DNA of 64,000 nucleotides from a bacterium (GTDB lineage: Bacteria > Planctomycetota > UBA1135 > UBA2386). The stretch is taken from contig JAUILN010000024.1 in assembly GCA_030432695.1 (NCBI GenBank), positions 1 through 64,000 of the forward strand, read 5' to 3'. Position 1 is the first letter of the stretch. The number at the start of each line of letters is the position of its first letter. The notes below the pieces were generated by a model. It was not told the DNA's origin. It did no database searches and saw only the letters and a program-made list of their open reading frames with translations. The translations under genes and the position numbers were made by a program. Of the stretch, positions 7,920 to 15,928 are shown in pieces.

Positions 7920-9131
7920 TCAGCGCACCGCCAATCCGGCGTAGATCTGGCGCAGTCGCTCGGCGTCGTTGGCCCAGGCGAGCCGGTCGCGGGCGGCCAG
8001 ACAACGACCGCGGAGCTCCGCCAACCGATCGCCCTCGAGCAAGGCGGCGATCGCGGATCCGGTGGCGCGTGGGTCGGAGAGGTCGGCACACTCGACCACC
8101 CCGTGCCGCTCACGCATCGCCTGGAAGAACGGCAGCTCGTGGGCCAGCACCGGCACGCCGCTCAGCACGTACTCGAAGAACTTGTTGGGCGAACAGAACC
8201 GGTGGTTCAGGTCGATCGGCAGGTAGGGGATGACACCGAGGTCGGCCTGCACGGTGTAGCCGAGCATCTCCTCGCTCGGCACGCGGCCGAGGAAGTGGAC
8301 CCGCTGCCCGAGCCCCTTCTCGGCGACGATGCGCCGCAGCTCCGCCTCGTGCTCGCCGTAGCCGATCACCGCCAGCCGCGCGGGCTCGGGCACGAACTCC
8401 ATCGCCCGGACCACCGTCTCGATGTTCCGTTCGGCAGAGATCCAGCCCTGGAACAGCACGATCGGGCCGTCCCCCGGCACCGCATCGCGAAGCGTCCCGC
8501 GGCGCTCCTCGACCACCTCCCGCGGCGGCGGCTCGCAGCTGTTGTAGACCACCCAGGGCATCGGCACGCCGTGGATCCGGTGCAGCTCCGCGGCGATGAA
8601 CTCGTTGACGGTGATCACCGCCGCACAACCGGGCAGGCACTCCTTCTCGTCGCGCAGGAGCCGCGCGCGCAGCGCCGGGGGAAAGGTCTCCTGAGCGTGG
8701 TAGAGCTCGTGCGCATCGAACACCACCGGCACGTTCCAGAGCCGGCCGAGTTCGCGACCCGAACGCAGCACCGGCAGGTCGTGGCAATGCACGATGTCCG
8801 CGGGGTGACCGAGCCCCTTCTCGACGATGAACCGTTCGAACGAGGTCAGCCGCAGGAAGCGCCGCAGGAACGCCATGAACACCCGGTTGACGACCTTGTG
8901 CAGACCAGGCCGGTTGCCGAGCCGCTGCCGCACCGTCTTCAGGCGCTCGTCGTCCCAGTCGTAGACGTGGCGGTGGATCTCGATGCCGTCGAGCTGGTAG
9001 TGCTCCTCCTCCCGGCACTCGAAGCCGGCGAGCAGCACCACCTCGTGTCCCGCGGCGCGCAGCACCTGCGCCTCCTGCAGGATGCGCCGATCGATCATCT
9101 GCGCATCCGGAGTCAGCATCAGCACTCTCAT
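7920..9131 (-). CDS. Glycosyltransferase family 4
   Basis: 403 residues. The N-terminal domain starts RVLMLTPDAQMIDRRI; VHCHDLPVL and VVFDAHELY are the usual GT-B acceptor-domain motifs. The C-terminal domain has VLFQGWISAERNIE, LAVIGYG and SPNKFFEYVLSGVPVLA, where the E of FEYV matches the second glutamate of the GT4 signature. The start codon overlaps the stop of the methyltransferase-glycosyltransferase fusion (ATGA), so the two are co-translated. It most likely builds the exported glycan in the cytoplasm. The donor sugar is unknown. Confidence 0.88.
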   Translation of the reverse strand: MRVLMLTPDAQMIDRRILQEAQVLRAAGHEVVLLAGFECREEEHYQLDGIEIHRHVYDWDDERLKTVRQRLGNRPGLHKVVNRVFMAFLRRFLRLTSFERFIVEKGLGHPADIVHCHDLPVLRSGRELGRLWNVPVVFDAHELYHAQETFPPALRARLLRDEKECLPGCAAVITVNEFIAAELHRIHGVPMPWVVYNSCEPPPREVVEERRGTLRDAVPGDGPIVLFQGWISAERNIETVVRAMEFVPEPARLAVIGYGEHEAELRRIVAEKGLGQRVHFLGRVPSEEMLGYTVQADLGVIPYLPIDLNHRFCSPNKFFEYVLSGVPVLAHELPFFQAMRERHGVVECADLSDPRATGSAIAALLEGDRLAELRGRCLAARDRLAWANDAERLRQIYAGLAVR

Positions 9132-12070
9132 CGGTAGGCCCCCTCCGCCCGTTCGAGCACCAGCTCGGTGTAGATCTCGTGGAGCCGCTGCGCGAGAAGC
9201 CGCTGGTCGAATCGCTCTGCCGCTGAGGCGGCGAGGCGCCCGGGTTCGAACGTGCCGAGCCGGCGCGCGACATCGAGCATCGCACCGGCCAGCGCTCGCG
9301 GATCATCGTTGGCACACAGCTGGCCCAGGGACGGCTCCGAGACTACGTCCTCGGGTCCACCGCAGCGTGTCGAGACCACCGGCAGGCCGCTGGCGAGTCC
9401 CTCCACGGCCGTCATCCCGAAGGTCTCGGCGCGACTGGCGATCACCACGACGTCGGCTGAATCGCGAAGGTGCCGGGCCAGATCCGGTCGCGCCAGCCGA
9501 CCCGGGAAGTCGATGCGCGTCGCGCATGCGCCATCCGCCGCCCGCTCGCGCACCGGATCGAAGAGCGGTCCGTCACCGATCAGCGTGAGCCGCGCGTCCG
9601 GCAGTTCGCGTGCAACCAGCTCGAAGGCCTCGAGGAGCAACCAGGGGTTCTTCACGTCCTCGAACACGCCGACGGCAACGAAGCGCGGCGCCGAACCCGG
9701 ACGTGCCGGCGTGGTACTCGACGACGGCCGGAAGCGTGTGACGTCGATCCCGTTGTGCATCACGCCCAATCGATCGCGGTCGTCGACGGGCATCCAGCCG
9801 CGGATCTCCTCGGCGTGCGCCGTGCTGACGGCGAAGGCGCGGTCCGCCTCCCGGAGCGACCGCATCACCCGCGCGCGGGTCAGCGGGTTGCGGGTGAGGT
9901 TGGAGAAGGGACCGGTGTGCTCGGTCACCACGACCGGCACGTCGAAATGCCGGCGCAGCGCGAGTCCCAGAGTGCCGTCGAGGTACGCCGTGTGGGCGTG
10001 GACGACGTCGAAGCGGAAGGTCCGGCCGAGTCGCTCGAACAGCCGGCGCCCGGCGAGTCGGTACGTCCAGGAATGCGAGACGAACGGAAACGGCATCCCG
10101 ACGAGGTAGGGGAACTCGAGGACCGGCACGCCCTCCCACTCGCTCCAACTCAGGCGTCGCATCTGGGCGCGCCATCCGGCGAGCCCCCGCGCCATCCCCC
10201 ACGGACGGATCGTGTTGAGCCAGAACGGCCGCCCGCAGAGCACCCGAACGTCGAGGTCGCACGTCTCTCGGAGAGCGACCACCTGTTCGTGCACGAACGA
10301 CCCGAGTCCGGGCTGCGGTTGCCACGGATACCAGCTGGCGACCACCAGGACGCGCTGCACGGTCTGGCCGCCGCGCAACCGCTTCCGCAATCCCGCCGCG
10401 TCGTCCCGCGCCTGCTGGACCTGGATCGGCACTCGCTTCAGGGCCTCGTCGAGCTTCGTGCGCAGCCCATCCCGCTCGTCGCGAAGCTGCCACACCTCCG
10501 ACTCTAGCTCTGCCTGGACGCTGCGAATCTCCAGGAGCCGCCGTTGCTCCTCCTCCAGTCCCCGCGCCAGTTCCTGACGGCCGGCATCGAGATCCTGGAT
10601 CCGCCCCGCCCAGAGTCGCAGCTGTTCGGCCTGCATGGCACGGACGCGATCGGACTCCTGCAGGACCTGCGACCAATCCGCTGCCTCGACGGCCGCTCCG
10701 ATCACTTCCACCGGTGCCGGAAGGGTCCCGGCCGCCGGTGCGAAGCACCCCCAGGAGCGCCGTGGCGACTCGCCACCCAGCTCCCACACCGAGTGCCCCC
10801 CGGGCAGTTCGAGCAGCGGAGCCGCGGAGGCACGGTCCGGGACCGGCACCACCCGCAGTGACTCGACCACGGCATCCCCGTCGACGTGGATCTGCAGGAT
10901 CGTGCCATACCGGCCAGGCAGCCACGGCCGACCGACCACGGCGCGCGTCCGTCCTGGAGCTTCCTGGACGGCCTCGAGTTGGATCTCCAGCCCGAGCACC
11001 GCGTCCCATCCGAACAATCGCAGACCGCCCGACCCCGACCAGCGCACCTCGATGTGGTCGTCCGATCGCAGCACCAACGGCAGGGCGACCTCGGCCCAGA
11101 CCGGTCCACCCGCTCCGCGCCGCAGGCCGGCGGAATCGGAGACGGCAGCGCCGCGCGGCGCGAACCGCGCGACCGAAGCCCCCGGGGTCCACTCGGGCGC
11201 ATTGCGGAGCGGGTCTGCGAACCGCACTTCGAGCAGGTCGCCGTCGATCGAAGTCGGAGCCACGGCGCCGCGCCGCGGCGGATCGTCGACCCCGTCGCGG
11301 ACGAACAGCGCCATCAGCTCGCTCCGGTCCCGCCCACGCCGCTCGGCCGGCCCCGCGCCCCACCACGCGCGAGCGCGGATCAGATCGAGGATCGGACGCC
11401 CGAGATCGGCGGCCCGCGCGGTGCGCTCGCCCGGAGCCGCGCCACACTGCGGACAGAGCGCGCCCGGCCAATGGTGCCAGATGCCGGCCCGCCGCAGGGT
11501 CGCCGCCAGCGGGTCCGGCCGACTGCAGAGCAGCGCACCGGAGTGCCGGAACTCGGCGACCCGCCAGCCCGCCCCGAGGACAGCGCCCAGCGACGCCTCG
11601 TCCCAGGACCTCACGTGATGGTTCACATGGTAGACGGTGGCGCACACGTCGCAGCGAGTCGTGGCCTCCTCCAGCCGTTCGCCGAACGGCACGGTCAGCA
11701 GCACGTAGCGCGCGGCGACGCGGTCGAACTCGCGGACCGTCGCGGCCAGCACCTCGTCGTCGAGGTGCTCGAGGACGTCGTTCGACATCACCAGGTCGAA
11801 CGAGCCGACCTCGAAGGGCAGCGCCGACGACGAGCCGAGGCGGGTCTCGCGACGCACATGGCGCAACGCCTCCTCGCTGACGTCCACGCCGACGACCTCG
11901 AGGTCCGGCGGCAGGGCATCGGTCAGGTAGCCGTCCCCGCAGCCCACGTCCAACACGCTCCGGACGTCGACCGGCAGGATCTGCAGCAGGTCGGCGCGGA
12001 CCTGGACCTGGTAATCGTCGGGACCCTGACCCCAGAGGTGGGCCTGCCGGTAGTAGTCGACGTCGGACAT
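9128..12070 (-). CDS. Methyltransferase / coiled-coil / GT4 glycosyltransferase fusion
   Basis: 980 residues. Residues 30-165 are a class I SAM methyltransferase (DVGCGDGYL at 41-49, SNDVLEHL at 96-103). Two CxxC pairs (140/143 and 206/209) could form a zinc site. Residues ~270-460 look beta-rich and are not recognised. Residues ~466-566 are Glu/Arg/Leu-rich with heptad character, a likely coiled coil. Residues ~572-980 are a GT4 transferase (VVHAHTAYLDG, LIGDGP, and the E-x7-E in ETFGMTAVE). Methyltransferase, coiled coil and glycosyltransferase beside Wzt recall WbdD, which caps the chain and measures its length before ABC export; no kinase domain is visible here. The fusion is read directly; the ruler role is inference. 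Confidence 0.85.
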   Translation of the reverse strand: MSDVDYYRQAHLWGQGPDDYQVQVRADLLQILPVDVRSVLDVGCGDGYLTDALPPDLEVVGVDVSEEALRHVRRETRLGSSSALPFEVGSFDLVMSNDVLEHLDDEVLAATVREFDRVAARYVLLTVPFGERLEEATTRCDVCATVYHVNHHVRSWDEASLGAVLGAGWRVAEFRHSGALLCSRPDPLAATLRRAGIWHHWPGALCPQCGAAPGERTARAADLGRPILDLIRARAWWGAGPAERRGRDRSELMALFVRDGVDDPPRRGAVAPTSIDGDLLEVRFADPLRNAPEWTPGASVARFAPRGAAVSDSAGLRRGAGGPVWAEVALPLVLRSDDHIEVRWSGSGGLRLFGWDAVLGLEIQLEAVQEAPGRTRAVVGRPWLPGRYGTILQIHVDGDAVVESLRVVPVPDRASAAPLLELPGGHSVWELGGESPRRSWGCFAPAAGTLPAPVEVIGAAVEAADWSQVLQESDRVRAMQAEQLRLWAGRIQDLDAGRQELARGLEEEQRRLLEIRSVQAELESEVWQLRDERDGLRTKLDEALKRVPIQVQQARDDAAGLRKRLRGGQTVQRVLVVASWYPWQPQPGLGSFVHEQVVALRETCDLDVRVLCGRPFWLNTIRPWGMARGLAGWRAQMRRLSWSEWEGVPVLEFPYLVGMPFPFVSHSWTYRLAGRRLFERLGRTFRFDVVHAHTAYLDGTLGLALRRHFDVPVVVTEHTGPFSNLTRNPLTRARVMRSLREADRAFAVSTAHAEEIRGWMPVDDRDRLGVMHNGIDVTRFRPSSSTTPARPGSAPRFVAVGVFEDVKNPWLLLEAFELVARELPDARLTLIGDGPLFDPVRERAADGACATRIDFPGRLARPDLARHLRDSADVVVIASRAETFGMTAVEGLASGLPVVSTRCGGPEDVVSEPSLGQLCANDDPRALAGAMLDVARRLGTFEPGRLAASAAERFDQRLLAQRLHEIYTELVLERAEGAYR

Positions 12071-12100
12071 CCAGCCGTCACTTTGAACCAGGAGTCGCCG

Positions 12101-13933
12101 TCACGGCCACCGACAATCCAGTCGGAACGGCTGCGCGAACAGGCCGCGGGTCGGGTGGCGCGGCTCCGGCTGGACCACCTCGAACAGCACCGAGCGGTCC
12201 CAGACGTGGTAGGCCTCGGCCTCCGCACCGTCCACCCGCAGGTCGTGGAACAACGCCACCGAGGCGTGGTAGTGCGCCGCGCCGAGCTGCAGCGGCTCGA
12301 ACAGGAAGCGCACCTCGAGGTCGCCGGGCTCCAGAGGACCACCGGCATTCCCGGCGCGTGGCGATACGTCGCCCCAGACCTGCGCCGCACACTGCCCATC
12401 CGGCAGGTAGACCGCGAACACCGCCACGGCACGCTCGAGCGGCTCGTGGATCCGACAGCGCAGGACCGCCGCGACGGGCTGCCCGGTCTCGACGACCCGG
12501 CGCGAGCGGTCGTCCGCCCCGAGCAGATCGACGCCGAGGATGGTCGCCTTGCGGTCGCCGTACTCGGCGTCGGGCCGATCCTCGCTGGTCACCGGCCCCG
12601 CCGGCCGCTCCGCGACCACCTCGCCTCCCGCGTCCTCCGCCGGCAGCGGCAGCGCGAACACCTGTTCGACGCCACTCCCCAGCGAGCCCAGCCGCAGGTA
12701 GGCCTCGCGCTCTGCATCGAACCACTCGACGTGGACCTCGTCGTCCCCGCCCGCCGTACCGTCGACGACCAGCTCGATGCCACCCGCGGCCCAGCCCCCG
12801 GCATCGACCGTGAACCGGAACGGGGCGTGGTGGTAGCGCCCGCCACGGTCCTCGAAGCAGCGATGGTCGCCTTCGGCATCGCGCCGCACCGGCCCCCAAT
12901 CCATGTAGCCCGGCGCGTCGAGGAGGTGGTCGTCGTGCGCCGCGTCGTTGTCCATCGGGCCGCCGACGTCGACCGTGGCGAGCTGCTCACCGCCACGACG
13001 GAGCCCGACCCGGCGGACCACATGCCGGCCGCGCGGCGCGGAGCTGCCGTCCCCGGCGACGAACCGGAACAGCTCGGTCCTCCGGGTCGGGTCGCCACCC
13101 TGCAGAGCCTGCACCTGCTGCGGCGCGAGCTTCATCTCCCGCGCCCGGAGCCGCCGCTCCTGCCGGTCACGCACCTGCTCGCCGTAGCGCTTCACGACTT
13201 CGAGCGGCGTGGAGTCGAGCACCACCCGTCCCCGGTCGATCCAGATCGCCCGGGTGCAGAGTCGCTGCACGCTGCCGAGGTCGTGCGACACGAACAGCAC
13301 GGTCGCGCCCGAGTCCTCGGTCATGCGCCGCATCCGCTCGAGGCACTTGCCGGCGAAGTAGGCGTCGCCGGCGCCGAGCACCTCGTCGATCACCAGGATC
13401 TCCGGCTCCACCACCGTCGCGGCCGAGAAGGCGAGGCGCGCGTACATGCCGGCCGAGTAGGTGCGGATCGGCTGGTCGATGAACTCGTCGATCTCGGCGA
13501 AGTCGATGATCTCGGCCTCGAGCGCGGCGATCCGCTCGGCGGGGAATCCGTGGTAGCCGAGCGACACCCGGATGTTCTCCCGGCCACTGAGCTCAGGGTG
13601 GAACGCAGTGCCGAGTTCCATCAATGCCTGGACCTCGCCCTCGACCCGGATCGCGCCCTCGGTCGGTGCCAGGATGCCGGTCAGCAGCTTCAGCAGGGTC
13701 GACTTGCCGGCGCCGTTGTGGCCCACCAGCCCGACCCGCTCACCGCGCCGGATCTCGAACGACACGTCGCGCAGGGCCCAGAAGTCGCACCGCCGCACCT
13801 CGCGCCAGAACACCAGCCGGTCGAGACCGAGCGCCGCCAGCACCTTGTCCCCCGCACGCTCGAACAACCGGTAGCGCTTGCCGAGCCCTTCGACGCGGAT
13901 GACCGGATCGGAGACTGGCACCGGCTCAGACAT
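12101..13933 (-). CDS. wzt: ABC exporter ATPase with extended Wzt-type C-terminus
   Basis: 610 residues, far longer than E. coli Wzt (~430). The ATPase part (~10-260) has Walker A GHNGAGKST, the Wzt-type signature TYSAGMYARL and Walker B ILVIDEVLGAGDA. The distal part (~450-605) resembles the Wzt carbohydrate-binding domain that recognises the capped end of the glycan. Between them lies an extra ~150-residue segment (~285-435, GPMDN to EQVFALPLP) that looks beta-rich. The start overlaps wzm by 8 bases. It powers export of the undecaprenyl-linked polysaccharide across the inner membrane; the inserted part may give the protein a second binding surface. Confidence 0.93.
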   Translation of the reverse strand: MSEPVPVSDPVIRVEGLGKRYRLFERAGDKVLAALGLDRLVFWREVRRCDFWALRDVSFEIRRGERVGLVGHNGAGKSTLLKLLTGILAPTEGAIRVEGEVQALMELGTAFHPELSGRENIRVSLGYHGFPAERIAALEAEIIDFAEIDEFIDQPIRTYSAGMYARLAFSAATVVEPEILVIDEVLGAGDAYFAGKCLERMRRMTEDSGATVLFVSHDLGSVQRLCTRAIWIDRGRVVLDSTPLEVVKRYGEQVRDRQERRLRAREMKLAPQQVQALQGGDPTRRTELFRFVAGDGSSAPRGRHVVRRVGLRRGGEQLATVDVGGPMDNDAAHDDHLLDAPGYMDWGPVRRDAEGDHRCFEDRGGRYHHAPFRFTVDAGGWAAGGIELVVDGTAGGDDEVHVEWFDAEREAYLRLGSLGSGVEQVFALPLPAEDAGGEVVAERPAGPVTSEDRPDAEYGDRKATILGVDLLGADDRSRRVVETGQPVAAVLRCRIHEPLERAVAVFAVYLPDGQCAAQVWGDVSPRAGNAGGPLEPGDLEVRFLFEPLQLGAAHYHASVALFHDLRVDGAEAEAYHVWDRSVLFEVVQPEPRHPTRGLFAQPFRLDCRWP

Positions 13934-14714
13934 TGTCGGTCATCACCCGCTTCAGACGACCGAACACGAACGCTCCGACCCCGAAGGTGACCGGCGCCAG
14001 CACCGCGAGCACCAGCAGGTTGCCGCGCACCGGCCAACGCCCGAGCAACAGCGTGTCCTGCACCGGCCCCATCACGTAGCTCAGCGGGTTGATCGCCAGC
14101 AGCCAACGCATCGAGTCGGCGGCCGGGCTGTCGGCGGCGATGCCGATCGGACTGACCAGCATCAGCACCAGCGTCACCAGCCCGACGATCTGCTGCAGGT
14201 CGCGGAGGAACACGTTCACGCTCGACAGGATCCAGACGACTCCGATCGTGAACACCACCTGCAGCAGCCACACGACCGGGAACAGCAGCGACCACCAGGT
14301 GAGGCTGCCGACCGCGGCGAGGCCCACCAACAGGATCCCCGTCCCCACCGCCTGACTGGCCTGGCTCACCAGGACCGCCTTCACCGGCACCATCTCGATC
14401 GGGAACAAGGTGTTCTTCACCAGGCTCTGCGCGCCGCTGACCGCCGAGGTGCCGAGCGCCAACGCCTCCGCAAAGCCGAGGAACGGGATCAGTCCGCAGA
14501 ACACCAGCAGCACGAACTCCGCCGAGGTCATGCCGACCGGCGGCTCGCGCAATCCCACCTGCACGACGGCATAGGCACCGAGCAGCAGCAGCGGATACAG
14601 CACCAGCCAGAACAGCCCGAAGGCCGAGCCGGCGAAGCGCGAGCGGATGTCGCTGAGGGTGGTCTGGCGGAGCAACGCGCGGTGCCGCCAGATCTGTCGC
14701 GCGGCGCTCAGCAC
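13926..14714 (-). CDS. wzm: ABC-2 type polysaccharide permease, Wzm-like
   Basis: 262 residues with about six hydrophobic helices, the normal size of O-antigen/teichoic acid ABC permeases. Near the N-terminus SDIRSRFAGSAFGLFWLVLYP matches the amphipathic gate helix and first membrane helix region of Wzm/TagG proteins. It overlaps wzt (8 bases) and the upstream epimerase gene (7 bases), so all three are coupled. It forms the inner-membrane channel for the polymer made by the downstream-encoded transferases. Confidence 0.92.
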   Translation of the reverse strand: MLSAARQIWRHRALLRQTTLSDIRSRFAGSAFGLFWLVLYPLLLLGAYAVVQVGLREPPVGMTSAEFVLLVFCGLIPFLGFAEALALGTSAVSGAQSLVKNTLFPIEMVPVKAVLVSQASQAVGTGILLVGLAAVGSLTWWSLLFPVVWLLQVVFTIGVVWILSSVNVFLRDLQQIVGLVTLVLMLVSPIGIAADSPAADSMRWLLAINPLSYVMGPVQDTLLLGRWPVRGNLLVLAVLAPVTFGVGAFVFGRLKRVMTDNV

Positions 14715-15835
14715 CCGGAGTCCGCCCCCTCGCGCGCCACAGCGGCTCTCCGGGCCACCAGGAAGTCCTCGATCAGATCGACGATGCGACCGCCGGCGTC
14801 GCCGCTGCCGTACACCGGCTCGGTCGCACGGAGCGGCTCCATCGCCCAGGTGAAGCCCTCACGGACCAGCTCGGCATCGGCGCCGCACAGCCGATTCGCA
14901 CCGAGCCCGACCAGCTCGGTCCACTCGGTCTCGTCGCGCAGCGTCAGGCACTTCCTGCCGAACACGTAGGCCTCCTTCTGCAGGCCGCCCGAGTCGGTCG
15001 CGACGAACCGGCAGGCGTCGAGCTGGCCGAGCATGTCGAAGTACGACAGCGGCTCGACCGGTCGGATCGCGCCGCCGAGCTCCAGGCCTTCGCGCTGCAG
15101 CGCGGCACGGGTCCGCGGATGCACCGGCAGGACCACCGGGATCGGGCACGCCGCGAGCGCCTCGACCAGGGCGCGGAGCCGCGCCGGATCGTCGGTGTTC
15201 TCGGCGCGGTGCAGCGTGGCCAGCGCGAAGTCGCCCTCGAGCCGCGGCGGCAGCGCCCGCGCCCGGTAGTGCAACTGGGCGTCGACCATCACGTCGCCCA
15301 CCACGTGCACCCCTTCGGTCACGCCCTCGGCCGCCAGCAACCGCTGCGAGACCCCCGAGGGACAGAACAGCAGGTCGGCGAGATGGTCGACCAGCACCCG
15401 GTTGATCTCCTCGGGCATCCGCCGGTTGAAGCTGCGCAGCCCGGCCTCGACGTGGGCCACCGGCACGTGCAGCTTGGCGGCCGCGAGCCCGCCGGCGAGC
15501 GTCGAGTTGGTGTCGCCGTAGACCAGCACCAGATCCGGCCGCCGGGCCTGGATCTCGGTCTCGAGCCGCTCCAGCATCCGTCCGGTCATCGCGCCGTGGG
15601 CACCCCCGCCGATGCCCAGGTCGGCGACGGGGCGCGGGATCTCCATCTCCTCGAAGAAGACCTCGCTCATCCCGTGGTCGTAGTGCTGACCGGTGTGCAC
15701 CAACGACTCCCGGATCGACGCGGCGGACGTCGCCGCCCGACGCGCGAACTCACGGCTCAACACCGCCGCCTTGACGAACTGGGGACGCGCGCCGACCACC
15801 GTGAGGACGTGGAAGGCTGCCGCGGGTTGGCTCAT
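14708..15835 (-). CDS. wbpI: UDP-sugar 2-epimerase, WbpI-like (WecB family)
   Basis: 375 residues. Family motifs are VVGARPQFVKAAV, HTGQHYD, VYGDTNSTLAG, HVEAGLRSFNRRMPEE and TDSGGLQKEA. The stretch MSEVFFEEMEIPRP plus GAHGAMTGRMLE is nearer to WbpI (UDP-2,3-diacetamido-2,3-dideoxyglucuronate 2-epimerase) than to WecB. This fits the WbpB/E/D genes at the far end of the same run, giving UDP-ManNAc3NAcA as the likely product. It is the first gene of the ~14 kb leftward operon; the promoter should lie in 15836-15928. No WbpA-type UDP-GlcNAc dehydrogenase is in the window. Confidence 0.85.
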   Translation of the reverse strand: MSQPAAAFHVLTVVGARPQFVKAAVLSREFARRAATSAASIRESLVHTGQHYDHGMSEVFFEEMEIPRPVADLGIGGGAHGAMTGRMLERLETEIQARRPDLVLVYGDTNSTLAGGLAAAKLHVPVAHVEAGLRSFNRRMPEEINRVLVDHLADLLFCPSGVSQRLLAAEGVTEGVHVVGDVMVDAQLHYRARALPPRLEGDFALATLHRAENTDDPARLRALVEALAACPIPVVLPVHPRTRAALQREGLELGGAIRPVEPLSYFDMLGQLDACRFVATDSGGLQKEAYVFGRKCLTLRDETEWTELVGLGANRLCGADAELVREGFTWAMEPLRATEPVYGSGDAGGRIVDLIEDFLVARRAAVAREGADSGC

Positions 15836-15928
15836 CCCGGCGGATCACAACCGATGGGGCCTCGGGAGTCCAGGGAGCCGCGCCCCGTCACGCTACCCGC
15901 ACCCGCAACCCCGCGGCACACTGGCACG

